Shown here one piece after another: positions 8,384-16,597 of a stretch of 64,000 bases of DNA (positions are counted from its first letter, which is position 1; every line of letters starts with the position of its first letter). The notes below the pieces were generated by a model. It did no database searches. It was not told the DNA's origin and worked only from the letters and a program-made list of their open reading frames with translations. The stretch lies in contig CBDBGT010000005.1 of the NCBI GenBank assembly GCA_965205365.1, positions 248,001 through 312,000 on the forward strand, in the 5' to 3' direction. Position numbers and translations under genes: made by a program. The stretch comes from JALZUR01 sp965205365 (GTDB lineage Bacteria > Bdellovibrionota > Bdellovibrionia > Bdellovibrionales > UBA1609).

Positions 8384-9784
8384 TTAAGAAAGAGTTTTAG
8401 CTTTTTTTAAAGCATCTTCAATGGTTCCAACAAGGTAAAAAGCCTGCTCGGGAACAGTGTCGTGTTTTCCATGAAGAATTTCCCTAAAGCCTTTAACAGT
8501 ATCTTTAATATCAATATATGCACCTGGCATACCGGTAAATTGTTCAGCAACAAAAAACGGTTGAGATAAGAATTTTTGAACCCTTCTTGCTCTTGCAACA
8601 ACGGTCTTATCTTCTTCGCTTAACTCATCCATACCTAAAATGGCAATAATATCTTGTAGTTCTTTATATTTTTGTAAAAGAGACTGGACATCACGTGCAG
8701 TATTGTAGTGATCTTCACCAACTATGGCAGGATCTAAAATCCTAGATGTTGAGTTAAGTGGGTGAACGGCAGGATAAATACCAAGTGCAGCAATGTCTCT
8801 ATCTAGGTTTGTTGTGGCATCTAGGTGTGAAAACACTGTTGCTGGTGCTGGATCTGTATAATCATCGGCAGGAACATAAACAGCTTGTACAGACGTAATT
8901 GAGCCAGATTTTGTAGATGTAATACGCTCTTGTAGTGCACCCATTTCTGTAGCAAGTGTTGGCTGATAGCCCACTGCTGAGGGAATACGTCCGAGTAGTG
9001 CAGACACCTCTGCACCTGCTTGTGTAAACCTATAAATATTATCCACAAAGAAGAGCACGTCTTGATTTTCTTTATCCCTAAAGTATTCCGCAATTGTTAG
9101 GCCTGTTAAAGCAACCCTTGCGCGGGCTCCAGGAGGCTCGTTCATTTGTCCAAAAACTAAAGCTGTTTTATCAATAACACCGGACTCTTTCATTTCAAAA
9201 AATAAATCGTTCCCTTCTCTTGTTCTTTCCCCAACACCAGCAAAAACTGAGTATCCACCGTGTTCAGTGGCAATGTTACGAATAAGCTCTTGAATCAGAA
9301 CCGTCTTACCAACACCTGCGCCGCCAAATAAACCAATCTTACCCCCTTTTGCATAAGGAGCTAAAAGATCCACCACCTTAATACCTGTCATAAGCATTTG
9401 AGTTTCAATGGCTAAATCTTTAAATTTAGGAGCCTCTCTATGAATTTCTAATCTTTCTTTTGTTTTAAGTGGACCTGCCTCATCAATGGGATCACCTGTG
9501 ACATTAATAATTCTTCCTAAAACCTCAGGACCAACAGGTGCTGAAATCATAGCACCTGTATTTAAAACCCTTGATCCTCTTGTAAGACCGTCCGTACCAT
9601 CCATTGAAATTGTTCTCACAACTCCATCACCTAAATGTTGAGCCACCTCTAGTATAAGATTATCATCTTCTTTTGACACTGTGGGATTGGTGGCTTTTAA
9701 GGCTGTATAAATTGGAGGAAGCTCTCCTTTAAACTCAACGTCCACCACAGGACCCATAACTTGTTTAATTATACCTGTCTCCAT
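8384..9784 (-). CDS. atpD: ATP synthase F1 beta subunit
   Basis: 466 residues, normal family length. Walker A is GGAGVGKT, followed by GERTREGNDL, the Walker B aspartate region (VLFFVDNIYRFTQAG) and SALLGRIPSAVGYQPTLATEMG. This is the catalytic nucleotide-binding subunit. It lies 12 bp after atpG and 22 bp before atpC. Confidence 0.98.
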   Translation of the reverse strand: METGIIKQVMGPVVDVEFKGELPPIYTALKATNPTVSKEDDNLILEVAQHLGDGVVRTISMDGTDGLTRGSRVLNTGAMISAPVGPEVLGRIINVTGDPIDEAGPLKTKERLEIHREAPKFKDLAIETQMLMTGIKVVDLLAPYAKGGKIGLFGGAGVGKTVLIQELIRNIATEHGGYSVFAGVGERTREGNDLFFEMKESGVIDKTALVFGQMNEPPGARARVALTGLTIAEYFRDKENQDVLFFVDNIYRFTQAGAEVSALLGRIPSAVGYQPTLATEMGALQERITSTKSGSITSVQAVYVPADDYTDPAPATVFSHLDATTNLDRDIAALGIYPAVHPLNSTSRILDPAIVGEDHYNTARDVQSLLQKYKELQDIIAILGMDELSEEDKTVVARARRVQKFLSQPFFVAEQFTGMPGAYIDIKDTVKGFREILHGKHDTVPEQAFYLVGTIEDALKKAKTLS

Positions 9785-9796
9785 CTTTATGACTCC

Positions 9797-10675
9797 TTAT
9801 GTTTTTAGTGCTTCTGCACCACTGGTGATTTCTATTAATTCTGTTGTAATAGCTGCTTGACGCATTTTATTATATTGTAGGGTGAGGGTATCAATGGCGC
9901 TTTTTGCGTTATTAGACGCATTGTCCATGGCAGTCATTCTTGCAGCATGTTCAGAGGCAATACTTTCTGAAAGAACTCTATAAACTTGAACTATAAAATA
10001 TTTTTCTAATAATTCTTCAATAATTTGTTCTGGGTCTGGTTCAAAAATAAGGTCTTTATTTTCATATTTATCTAAAGACTTTAAGTTGTTCATTTTTAAA
10101 GGCAACAGCCTTTCACAAACCACATCTTGTTGAATTGCAGACTTAAACTCATTATAAACAATATGAATTTCATGGTACTCACCTTTTTTAAATGAATTTA
10201 ATAAATCTTTGGCAATTTCTTTAGACAATGAATAGCTAATCTCTTTAGCAAGGTTTAGTCTTACACTCCCTTTAAAATCAACACCATTGGCTTTAAAATA
10301 ATCTCTACCTTTTTTACCAATAAAGCTAAAATCAATTTCTTCATATTCTGATGCAATTTCTTTGGCTTTATTATAGGCCCACCGTGAAACATTGTTGTTA
10401 AAACCCCCACAAAGACCTCTATCTGAAGTCAACACTACAAAAAGAGCACTTGATGGCTTAGTCTGTGTTTCTTCTAAAAAAGGATGATTTACTTTTTTAG
10501 ATTGAGCAATATCTTTAATAAGCTTTTTAATATTAAAAGCATATGGGCGGCAGCCTTGAATATTGTCCTGTGCTTTTTTAAGCTTTGAAGTTGAAACTAG
10601 TTTCATTGCTTTAGTAATCTGTTCTGTGCTTTTAACAGACCCTATTCGTATTTTAATATCTTTTAAATTAGCCAT
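9797..10675 (-). CDS. atpG: ATP synthase F1 gamma subunit
   Basis: 292 residues. The N-terminal coiled-coil helix (IKIRIGSVKSTEQITKAMKLV) and the C-terminal helix (RMTAMDNASNNAKSAIDTL) that make the rotor shaft are both intact. The middle Rossmann-like part contains FVVLTSDRGLCGGFN. It sits between atpA and atpD in the standard order. Confidence 0.97.
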   Translation of the reverse strand: MANLKDIKIRIGSVKSTEQITKAMKLVSTSKLKKAQDNIQGCRPYAFNIKKLIKDIAQSKKVNHPFLEETQTKPSSALFVVLTSDRGLCGGFNNNVSRWAYNKAKEIASEYEEIDFSFIGKKGRDYFKANGVDFKGSVRLNLAKEISYSLSKEIAKDLLNSFKKGEYHEIHIVYNEFKSAIQQDVVCERLLPLKMNNLKSLDKYENKDLIFEPDPEQIIEELLEKYFIVQVYRVLSESIASEHAARMTAMDNASNNAKSAIDTLTLQYNKMRQAAITTELIEITSGAEALKT

Positions 10676-10685
10676 AATTTATTTC

Positions 10686-12194
10686 TTAAGCTGTGAAGCC
10701 TGCCTTAAACTCTGTAATTACTGCTTTTAAACTTTCTTTCACCTCATCTGAAATTTTTTTCTCAGCGGTAATCTTTTTTAAAATCTGTGAAGCCCTTTGA
10801 TCTAAGTGATTCATCAAACCTGTTTCAAATTTTTTAATGTTTAAAACATCAATGTCGTCCATAAAACCGTTTAATCCTGCATAAATTAAGCATATTTGAT
10901 TTTCAACTTTGTATGGCGAGTACTGAGGCTGTTTAAGAATTTCAACAAGCCTTCTTCCCCTTGCAAGCTGACTTTGAGAAGCAGCATCAAGATCTGATGC
11001 AAATGCAGCAAAGGCCTCTAGCTCTCTAAACTGTGCAAGCTCAAGTTTAAGAGTTCCTGCAACCTGTTTCATGGCCTTAATTTGAGCAGCTCCACCCACA
11101 CGAGAAACTGACTTACCAACGTTTACCGCAGGCCTAATGCCTTTATGAAAAAGGTCTGATTCTAAAAAAATCTGTCCATCTGTAATTGAAATAACGTTTG
11201 TTGGAACATAGGCTGAAATGTCACCTGCCTGGGTTTCAATAATAGGCAGGGCTGTTAATGAACCGCCGCCTTTTTCTTCAGACATTTTTGCCGCACGTTC
11301 TAATAAACGTGAGTGAATGTAGAAAACATCTCCTGGATAAGCCTCACGACCTGGAGGCCGCCTTAAGAGCAAGGACAGTTGTCTATAAGCATTTGCGTGC
11401 TTAGAAAGATCATCATAAACAATCAAAGCATGTTTGCTTGTATCCCTAAAATATTCAGCAATTGCTACGCCTGAATACGGTGCAAGGTATTGTAAAGGGG
11501 CTGGGTCAGATGCTGACGCTACAACAACTGTTGTATATTCTAGTGCGCCAGCTTGCCTAAGTTTTTGAGCAACCTGTGCAACTGTTGAGTTTTTCTGTCC
11601 AATGGCTACGTAAACACACTCAACATTTTCTTGAGCCTGATTAATAATTGTATCAATGGCAATAGCTGTTTTACCTGTTTGTCTATCACCAATAATAAGT
11701 TCTCTTTGTCCTCGCCCAATTGGAATCATGGCATCAATGGCCTTAATTCCTGTTTGCATTGGTTCATACACAGATTGCCTTGCAATAATGCCTGGAGCTT
11801 TAATTTCAATAAGTCTATGCTCTTTAGCTTGAATTGGCCCTTTTCCATCTAAGGGGTTTCCTAAAATATCTACGACTCTTCCCAAAAGACCTTCACCTAC
11901 AGGCACTTGTACAATCTTTTTTGTTCTTTGAATTGAATCACCCTCTTGGATTTGTCTATCACTACCAAGAACAACAACACCCACAGTCTCATTTTCTAAA
12001 TTAAGAACCATGCCCTCTACTCCAGAAGAAAACTTAACAAGCTCTCCTGCCATAACGTTTTTAAGGCCATAAATTCTAGCCACACCATCTCCAACAGAAA
12101 TAACCGTACCGCTTTCACTCACCTGTAGGTCTTTACCATAATTTTGAATTTGGTCTTTTAATATACGACTAATTTCTTCAGCACGAACTTCCAT
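10686..12194 (-). CDS. atpA: ATP synthase F1 alpha subunit
   Basis: 502 residues from ATG 12194 (MEVRAEEISRILKDQI). AGGAG lies 9 bases upstream, and the ATG overlaps the atpH stop as TAATG, so translation is probably coupled. An in-frame TTG at 12203 sits directly on the Shine-Dalgarno and is unlikely to be the start. Walker A is GDRQTGKT; the alpha signature PPGREAYPGDVFY is present. Non-catalytic nucleotide-binding subunit. Confidence 0.97.
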   Translation of the reverse strand: MEVRAEEISRILKDQIQNYGKDLQVSESGTVISVGDGVARIYGLKNVMAGELVKFSSGVEGMVLNLENETVGVVVLGSDRQIQEGDSIQRTKKIVQVPVGEGLLGRVVDILGNPLDGKGPIQAKEHRLIEIKAPGIIARQSVYEPMQTGIKAIDAMIPIGRGQRELIIGDRQTGKTAIAIDTIINQAQENVECVYVAIGQKNSTVAQVAQKLRQAGALEYTTVVVASASDPAPLQYLAPYSGVAIAEYFRDTSKHALIVYDDLSKHANAYRQLSLLLRRPPGREAYPGDVFYIHSRLLERAAKMSEEKGGGSLTALPIIETQAGDISAYVPTNVISITDGQIFLESDLFHKGIRPAVNVGKSVSRVGGAAQIKAMKQVAGTLKLELAQFRELEAFAAFASDLDAASQSQLARGRRLVEILKQPQYSPYKVENQICLIYAGLNGFMDDIDVLNIKKFETGLMNHLDQRASQILKKITAEKKISDEVKESLKAVITEFKAGFTA

Positions 12195-12736
12195 TAACCC
12201 CAACTCCTATTTAAACTTTCTTTAATTTTTTTTATATGTGTTTCTACTGTATCATCAAATATAAACGCATCTATTTCAACTTTAACCCCTGCAACAACTT
12301 TCTCGTCCTGCTTATAAGTTAAAGTAACCTTCTTCTCCATTTTTTTACTAAACTTTCTTTCAAGTTCTATTTTACTCTCAGATTTAAGTGGAAGAGCTGA
12401 CTTAACTAGTCCCTTAATCACACCATTTTCTTTATCCATTAATTTTTCAAAATCTTTTGCCAAATCAGGAACCAGTTCCATGCGGCCTTTATCAATTAAA
12501 AGATTAAAAAAGTTTTTAAGTGTCATTGAAGCGCCAAAGTTTTCTAGTAAAACCTTAATTGTTGCCTTAATGCTATGAATACTTAAGCTCTTTGATTTAA
12601 TTTGATCAATAAGTTTAGAGTCTACACTCATGGCCGTGCTTAAACCTTTTAGTAAAGAAAGTGCGGCCTCTTTCTCATGGAAGCTGTTTAATGACCCATA
12701 TAATGCTTTTGCATATTCTCTTGCTGCTTTAGCCAT
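12194..12736 (-). CDS. atpH: ATP synthase delta subunit
   Basis: 180 residues, delta/OSCP family: MAKAAREYAKALYGSL at the N-terminus and the conserved C-terminal segment GVKVEIDAFIFDDTVETHIKKIKESL. It joins the peripheral stalk to the top of F1. Its start overlaps the atpF stop by one base and its stop overlaps the atpA start by one base. Confidence 0.92.
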   Translation of the reverse strand: MAKAAREYAKALYGSLNSFHEKEAALSLLKGLSTAMSVDSKLIDQIKSKSLSIHSIKATIKVLLENFGASMTLKNFFNLLIDKGRMELVPDLAKDFEKLMDKENGVIKGLVKSALPLKSESKIELERKFSKKMEKKVTLTYKQDEKVVAGVKVEIDAFIFDDTVETHIKKIKESLNRSWG

Positions 12737-13278
12737 TACACTCTCATGCCCTTAATAAAACTATTTTGTAGTTCTTGTAATAATTTTTCATCAACTTTAC
12801 GGCTTAGATCTGATTTTAAACCTTGTATTGATTTATCCATTAAAAGATCCTTAAGCTCATTAACTTGGGCTCTTTTCAATCCTTTTATTTGATCTTCTAA
12901 ATCTTCACTCATTTTTTGAATATTTTTTTTAACATCTAAAATTTTAGCTTCATATTTAATGCCGGCTTGTTTTTTTGCCTTTAAAAGATTTTCTTCAAGG
13001 CTTACTTCTAGTTTTTGAATTTTCTCTAAAAGGTGATCTCTTTTATTCTTAGCATGCTCTAATTTTTCCTCAGCCTCTTTGGATTTATTAAGATAATCAA
13101 TACGTATTTGTTTAAAACGCGGTGCAATTTTAGACCTTGAAAGAAAAACAAGAAACCCAACAAAAACCACAAAATTTATAAGCTGAAGTTTAATAAAGTC
13201 CATGGGAATTCCCCCACCACTAGCAAAAACCTGAGACACCAATAACATTGTTATAAACAAAACCACCACTACTCTCAT
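12736..13278 (-). CDS. atpF: ATP synthase F0 subunit b
   Basis: 180 residues. An N-terminal signal-like hydrophobic segment (MRVVVVLFITMLLVSQVFA) precedes the b-type membrane helix (DFIKLQLINFVVFVGFLVF). A long charged coiled coil fills residues 55-160. A cleavable-looking leader before the membrane helix is seen in several delta-proteobacterial b subunits. Start follows the b' stop directly (TAA-ATG). Confidence 0.9.
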   Translation of the reverse strand: MRVVVVLFITMLLVSQVFASGGGIPMDFIKLQLINFVVFVGFLVFLSRSKIAPRFKQIRIDYLNKSKEAEEKLEHAKNKRDHLLEKIQKLEVSLEENLLKAKKQAGIKYEAKILDVKKNIQKMSEDLEDQIKGLKRAQVNELKDLLMDKSIQGLKSDLSRKVDEKLLQELQNSFIKGMRV

Positions 13279-13725
13279 TTACGCTCCCGCCAATACTTTT
13301 TTAAGTTGCTTTTTAATTTCTACACTCAGCCCAGGAAGCTTTTCTCTTTCTTTTTCATAATCAGCCATTATACTTTTTTCTTTTTGTTCTTTTTTAGATT
13401 TATACACCTTTTGTGCTTCCAGCATAAGAGTAGACACTTCTTTTTTTAAGCGGTCATGAGAGTCTGAAAAAATTAATGCAATGGACTCATTGGTTTCTTT
13501 TACACACTGACCATACTTTCTTTGTAAAAGTTCAATTTCCTCATCATATTTATCTGCACTATCCTCATTCCCAATGGTGCGGTCATATCTTGTTTGAGCT
13601 GCTTTGTTGTATGGCTTAAACATGACATAATATAAAAATGAAAAGCCCACAAGAAATATTAAAAACTGCATATATAGTGTATTGTTTAACTTTAAAGAAT
13701 CCACTAAACTTACAAGCATATCCAT
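13279..13725 (-). CDS. atpF': ATP synthase F0 subunit b' (second b-type subunit)
   Basis: 148 residues from ATG 13725, with AGGTGA about 8 bases upstream. An in-frame GTG at 13737 touches that site and is less likely. One membrane helix (LYMQFLIFLVGFSFLYYVMF) is followed by a hydrophilic coiled coil with many Glu/Lys, ending VEIKKQLKKVLAGA. With the next gene it would make a heterodimeric b/b' peripheral stalk. First gene of the ATP synthase operon; the 118 bp before it should carry the promoter. Confidence 0.85.
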   Translation of the reverse strand: MDMLVSLVDSLKLNNTLYMQFLIFLVGFSFLYYVMFKPYNKAAQTRYDRTIGNEDSADKYDEEIELLQRKYGQCVKETNESIALIFSDSHDRLKKEVSTLMLEAQKVYKSKKEQKEKSIMADYEKEREKLPGLSVEIKKQLKKVLAGA

Positions 13726-13843
13726 TTCTGCACTCACCTTTTAAATCTATAATTCATCAATAAAAAACAACTTTTGCTTTTAAAACCATGACCCATAAGT
13801 AAACCCTAATACCTTCTGGAATTAACATTCTGCTCTTTGCGGG

Positions 13844-14188
13844 TCAATTGTCATTTTTAGGCATATATGTGGCCCCTTCAAAAACAACACCATGGTCTAT
13901 GGAAAGAGTTTTTGTTGTAACTGTGCCTTTAAATTTTGTTGGAGCTTTCATTTTAACTATCTTAGTAGCGTAGATGTTTCCACGCACTTTCCCAGCAACA
14001 ATAACCTTTTCTGCTTCTATATTAGCTTCTATGGAAGCAGATTCATCTATTATAAGAGTGTCTCTTGTAAAAATCTCACCTTTAAAGTTTCCACCAATTC
14101 GCACAGTACCCTCAAAAGACAACTTTCCTTCAAAGGATGTTCCCTTTTGGAGCAGTCCTGTTACTCTATTAGAAATCACTGAATTCAT
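13844..14188 (-). CDS. bactofilin
   Basis: 114 residues with the short, repeating beta-helix pattern of the bactofilin (DUF583) fold: FEGKLSFEGTVRIGGNFKGEI, DESASIEANIEAEKVIVAGKVRGNIYAT, FKGTVTTKTLSIDHGVVFEG. Bactofilins polymerise without nucleotide into filaments. The gene is 9 bp after parB. In myxobacteria bactofilins organise ParABS complexes, so a role in chromosome positioning is a reasonable inference here. Confidence 0.9.
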   Translation of the reverse strand: MNSVISNRVTGLLQKGTSFEGKLSFEGTVRIGGNFKGEIFTRDTLIIDESASIEANIEAEKVIVAGKVRGNIYATKIVKMKAPTKFKGTVTTKTLSIDHGVVFEGATYMPKNDN

Positions 14189-14197
14189 TCTATACTC

Positions 14198-15118
14198 TTA
14201 CCTTAATAGCTTATCTGTTAAATCATTAAACTGCTCTATACTGTTAAAACTAAACTCAATCCTACCTTGACCATTTTTGCCATAAATTTTTAACTTAGTG
14301 CCAAAAGCTTTTATCAATCTATCCTGCACATCTTTAAACTCGTTAATTTTGTTAAATATTTTTTTATCAAACTGTGGATTTAATGTGTTTTTCACTAAAG
14401 ACTCTGTTGCTCTTACGGATAAATTTAATCTTTCAATTTTTTCCGCTAATTTTATTTGAACAACCTTGTCCTCAACTGCCAATAAAACTTTTGCATGACC
14501 TAGACTAATTTTAGAAGTGATGACTTTTTCCTTAACTTTCTTAGCCAGCCCTGTGATTCTAATTAGATTTGCAATGGTTGCTCTGTCTTTACCAACTTTT
14601 TGAGCAATTTCTTTTTGAGTGACATTGTATTTTTTCAACAATATTAAGTACGCCTCACCTTCTTCAACGGGATTTAAATTGTCTCTTTGAATATTCTCTA
14701 TAATGGCAAGCTCTAATTTATTCTGGCTACTTACTTTTTTAAGTATAACAGGAACCTCTTTAAGGCCGCACCTTTGAGCCGATCTCCACCTTCTTTCTCC
14801 TGCTATAATTTCAAATTTATTTTCAGCTATTTGAATAGCCACAATGGGCTGCATAATGCCTTGCTCACGAATTGAATTTGTAAGATCTACTAATGCTGAT
14901 TCTTTAAAAACTTTTCTTGGTTGTTCTTCATTGGGTTTAATATTTTCTATGGGAACCATATGAATTGTTTTTGTTACATCAATGACCTGACTAGGTGATT
15001 TTAACTCCACCTTTGATAAGGGTTTTGTTTCTGATGTTTTTTCTTCCATTGGAACTTTTAAAAGGAGTTCTAAGCCACGACCTAATCTTTTTTTCTTTGA
15101 TGATTTTATTTTTTCCAT
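14198..15118 (-). CDS. parB: chromosome partitioning protein ParB (CTP-dependent clamp)
   Basis: 306 residues. KKKRLGRGLELLL at the N-terminus is the ParA-stimulating motif. GERRWRSAQRCGLKEVPV and ENIQRDNLNPVEEGEAY are the CTP-binding boxes. The helix-turn-helix for parS follows (NVTQKEIAQKVGKDRATIANLIR). The C-terminal dimerisation domain is present. Its start overlaps the parA stop by one base. Two parS sites lie upstream of parA. Confidence 0.96.
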   Translation of the reverse strand: MEKIKSSKKKRLGRGLELLLKVPMEEKTSETKPLSKVELKSPSQVIDVTKTIHMVPIENIKPNEEQPRKVFKESALVDLTNSIREQGIMQPIVAIQIAENKFEIIAGERRWRSAQRCGLKEVPVILKKVSSQNKLELAIIENIQRDNLNPVEEGEAYLILLKKYNVTQKEIAQKVGKDRATIANLIRITGLAKKVKEKVITSKISLGHAKVLLAVEDKVVQIKLAEKIERLNLSVRATESLVKNTLNPQFDKKIFNKINEFKDVQDRLIKAFGTKLKIYGKNGQGRIEFSFNSIEQFNDLTDKLLR

Positions 15119-15924
15119 TATAACTGAGCCTCTTTTTGTAGGGGTTTTTCTCCAATTGAGTAGGTGGAAGAGTCTAGCTCTCTAGCAAGCTCAATATATT
15201 TTCTTGCACCAATTGAGCGCATATCATATTCAATAACAGACTGGCCATGGGATGGGGCCTCACTGAGCCTTACATTTCTTGGAATAATGGTGTTAAAAAC
15301 CTTATTTTTAAAATGAGATCGAATCTCATCTACAACTTGATGTGATAGATTGTTCCTTGTATCAAACATTGTTAGTATAATGCCTGTTATTTTTAGTGAT
15401 GGATTTAATTTCTTCTTTAAAAGTCCGGCTGTATTTAAAAGCTGGCTAAGTCCTTCAAGGGCAAAATATTCACACTGGAGGGGAACTATAAAGCTATTAG
15501 AGGCTGTAAGGGCATTAACGGTTAAAAGCCCCAATGACGGGGGGCAGTCAATAAATATATAATCATATTCTTTTTTAATTTCTTCTACGGCTTCTTTTAA
15601 AATATATTCTCTATTTGGAATATCTATGAGTTCGATTTCAGCTCCCACTAAGTCAGGATTAGCTGGAACAATATCTAGTGTTTTATGATTTGTTTTAAAT
15701 ATGACATCTTTTATTTTCTCTTCTCCAAGGAGAAGGCTATATAAATTTTTACTTTGTTGCTCATGTCTTTTAATCCCCAAACCACTAGAAGCGTTGCCCT
15801 GGGGGTCCATATCAAGCAATAAAACTTTTCGCCCTAATTCAGCAAGGGCTGAGGATAAATTAATTGAAGTGGTTGTTTTTCCCACTCCACCTTTTTGATT
15901 TGCTAGGCAGATAACTTGACCCAT
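15118..15924 (-). CDS. parA: chromosome partitioning ATPase ParA (Soj)
   Basis: 268 residues, ordinary Soj length without an N-terminal DNA-binding extension. Deviant Walker A KGGVGKTT, Walker A' LLLDMDPQGNA, and Walker B YIFIDCPPSLGLLTVNAL. Dynamic ATPase that moves ParB-parS complexes over the nucleoid. Start at ATG 15924; the two parS palindromes lie within 70 bp upstream. Confidence 0.97.
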   Translation of the reverse strand: MGQVICLANQKGGVGKTTTSINLSSALAELGRKVLLLDMDPQGNASSGLGIKRHEQQSKNLYSLLLGEEKIKDVIFKTNHKTLDIVPANPDLVGAEIELIDIPNREYILKEAVEEIKKEYDYIFIDCPPSLGLLTVNALTASNSFIVPLQCEYFALEGLSQLLNTAGLLKKKLNPSLKITGIILTMFDTRNNLSHQVVDEIRSHFKNKVFNTIIPRNVRLSEAPSHGQSVIEYDMRSIGARKYIELARELDSSTYSIGEKPLQKEAQL

Positions 15925-15944
15925 ACACCCCCCAATAAGGATAT

Positions 15945-15960
15945 TGTTCCATGTGGAACA
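15945..15960. promoter_or_regulatory. parS: parS site 1
   Basis: TGTTCCATGTGGAACA, a near-palindrome two changes per half away from the bacterial parS consensus TGTTTCACGTGAAACA. It lies between rsmG and parA. Confidence 0.92.
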
Positions 15961-15978
15961 ATTAGAAACAAGATTTAT

Positions 15979-15994
15979 TGTTCCATGTGGAACA
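15979..15994. promoter_or_regulatory. parS: parS site 2
   Basis: A second exact copy of TGTTCCATGTGGAACA, 34 bp (centre to centre) from site 1. Both sit in the short rsmG-parA gap, about 8.6 kb from oriC. ParB bound here could also influence parAB expression. Confidence 0.92.
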
Positions 15995-16004
15995 ATATGT
16001 TGAA

Positions 16005-16595
16005 TTATTTTATAGAAGAAACCTCTAAAAACCGAAAACTCTTGTCTGACAATTGATATGTTTCTACTAAAGAACCCTTAAATAACTGAGACTGATTCCC
16101 ACTCATAAACCTAAAATGCCCTGCATTGGGCGCTAACCTATATTGATTTACCAAAACATCCCCAGGCCCAAGTCCTCTATAAATAAAATAAAGCCTTTCC
16201 CTAAATTCACTGGCTAAATCTTTTATAGGCCCACAATAAACCTTACCAGGTAAATTTAATCTATGACAAACTGTCCTTAAAAATTCACACTTACGCCCAT
16301 CCACATCACACAAAGTAAACGGTGTACCTGATAAAATAGCAAATATAACCCCTGGAAGCCCATTTCCACTTCCTGAATCTATGAAATATTCCGCCCCAAG
16401 GAGTTTAAAAATTTTATAGGCTTTCACAGAATCTTCAATATGAGAAACAAACCATGTCTCAAAATTACTAAAACTAGTTAGACTCATTTTCTTGTTCACC
16501 TTTAAAAGAAATTCTATATAATGAATAATAAGCCTTTCCTGTTCTAGAGGAAGGTTTAGTTTAGGTACGTGAATAGCCGGGATATTCTTAGTCAT
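16005..16595 (-). CDS. rsmG: 16S rRNA (guanine-527-N7) methyltransferase
   Basis: 196 residues, GidB/RsmG family. SAM-binding motif FIDSGSGNGLPGVIFAI, then DGRKCEFLRTVCHRLNL. The N-terminal helical part (EQERLIIHYIEFLLKVNKKMSLT) is typical. It methylates the 530 loop of 16S rRNA. It begins 2 bp after the mnmG stop, in the conserved mnmG-rsmG-parA-parB order. Confidence 0.9.
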   Translation of the reverse strand: MTKNIPAIHVPKLNLPLEQERLIIHYIEFLLKVNKKMSLTSFSNFETWFVSHIEDSVKAYKIFKLLGAEYFIDSGSGNGLPGVIFAILSGTPFTLCDVDGRKCEFLRTVCHRLNLPGKVYCGPIKDLASEFRERLYFIYRGLGPGDVLVNQYRLAPNAGHFRFMSGNQSQLFKGSLVETYQLSDKSFRFLEVSSIK

Positions 16596-16597
16596 GA

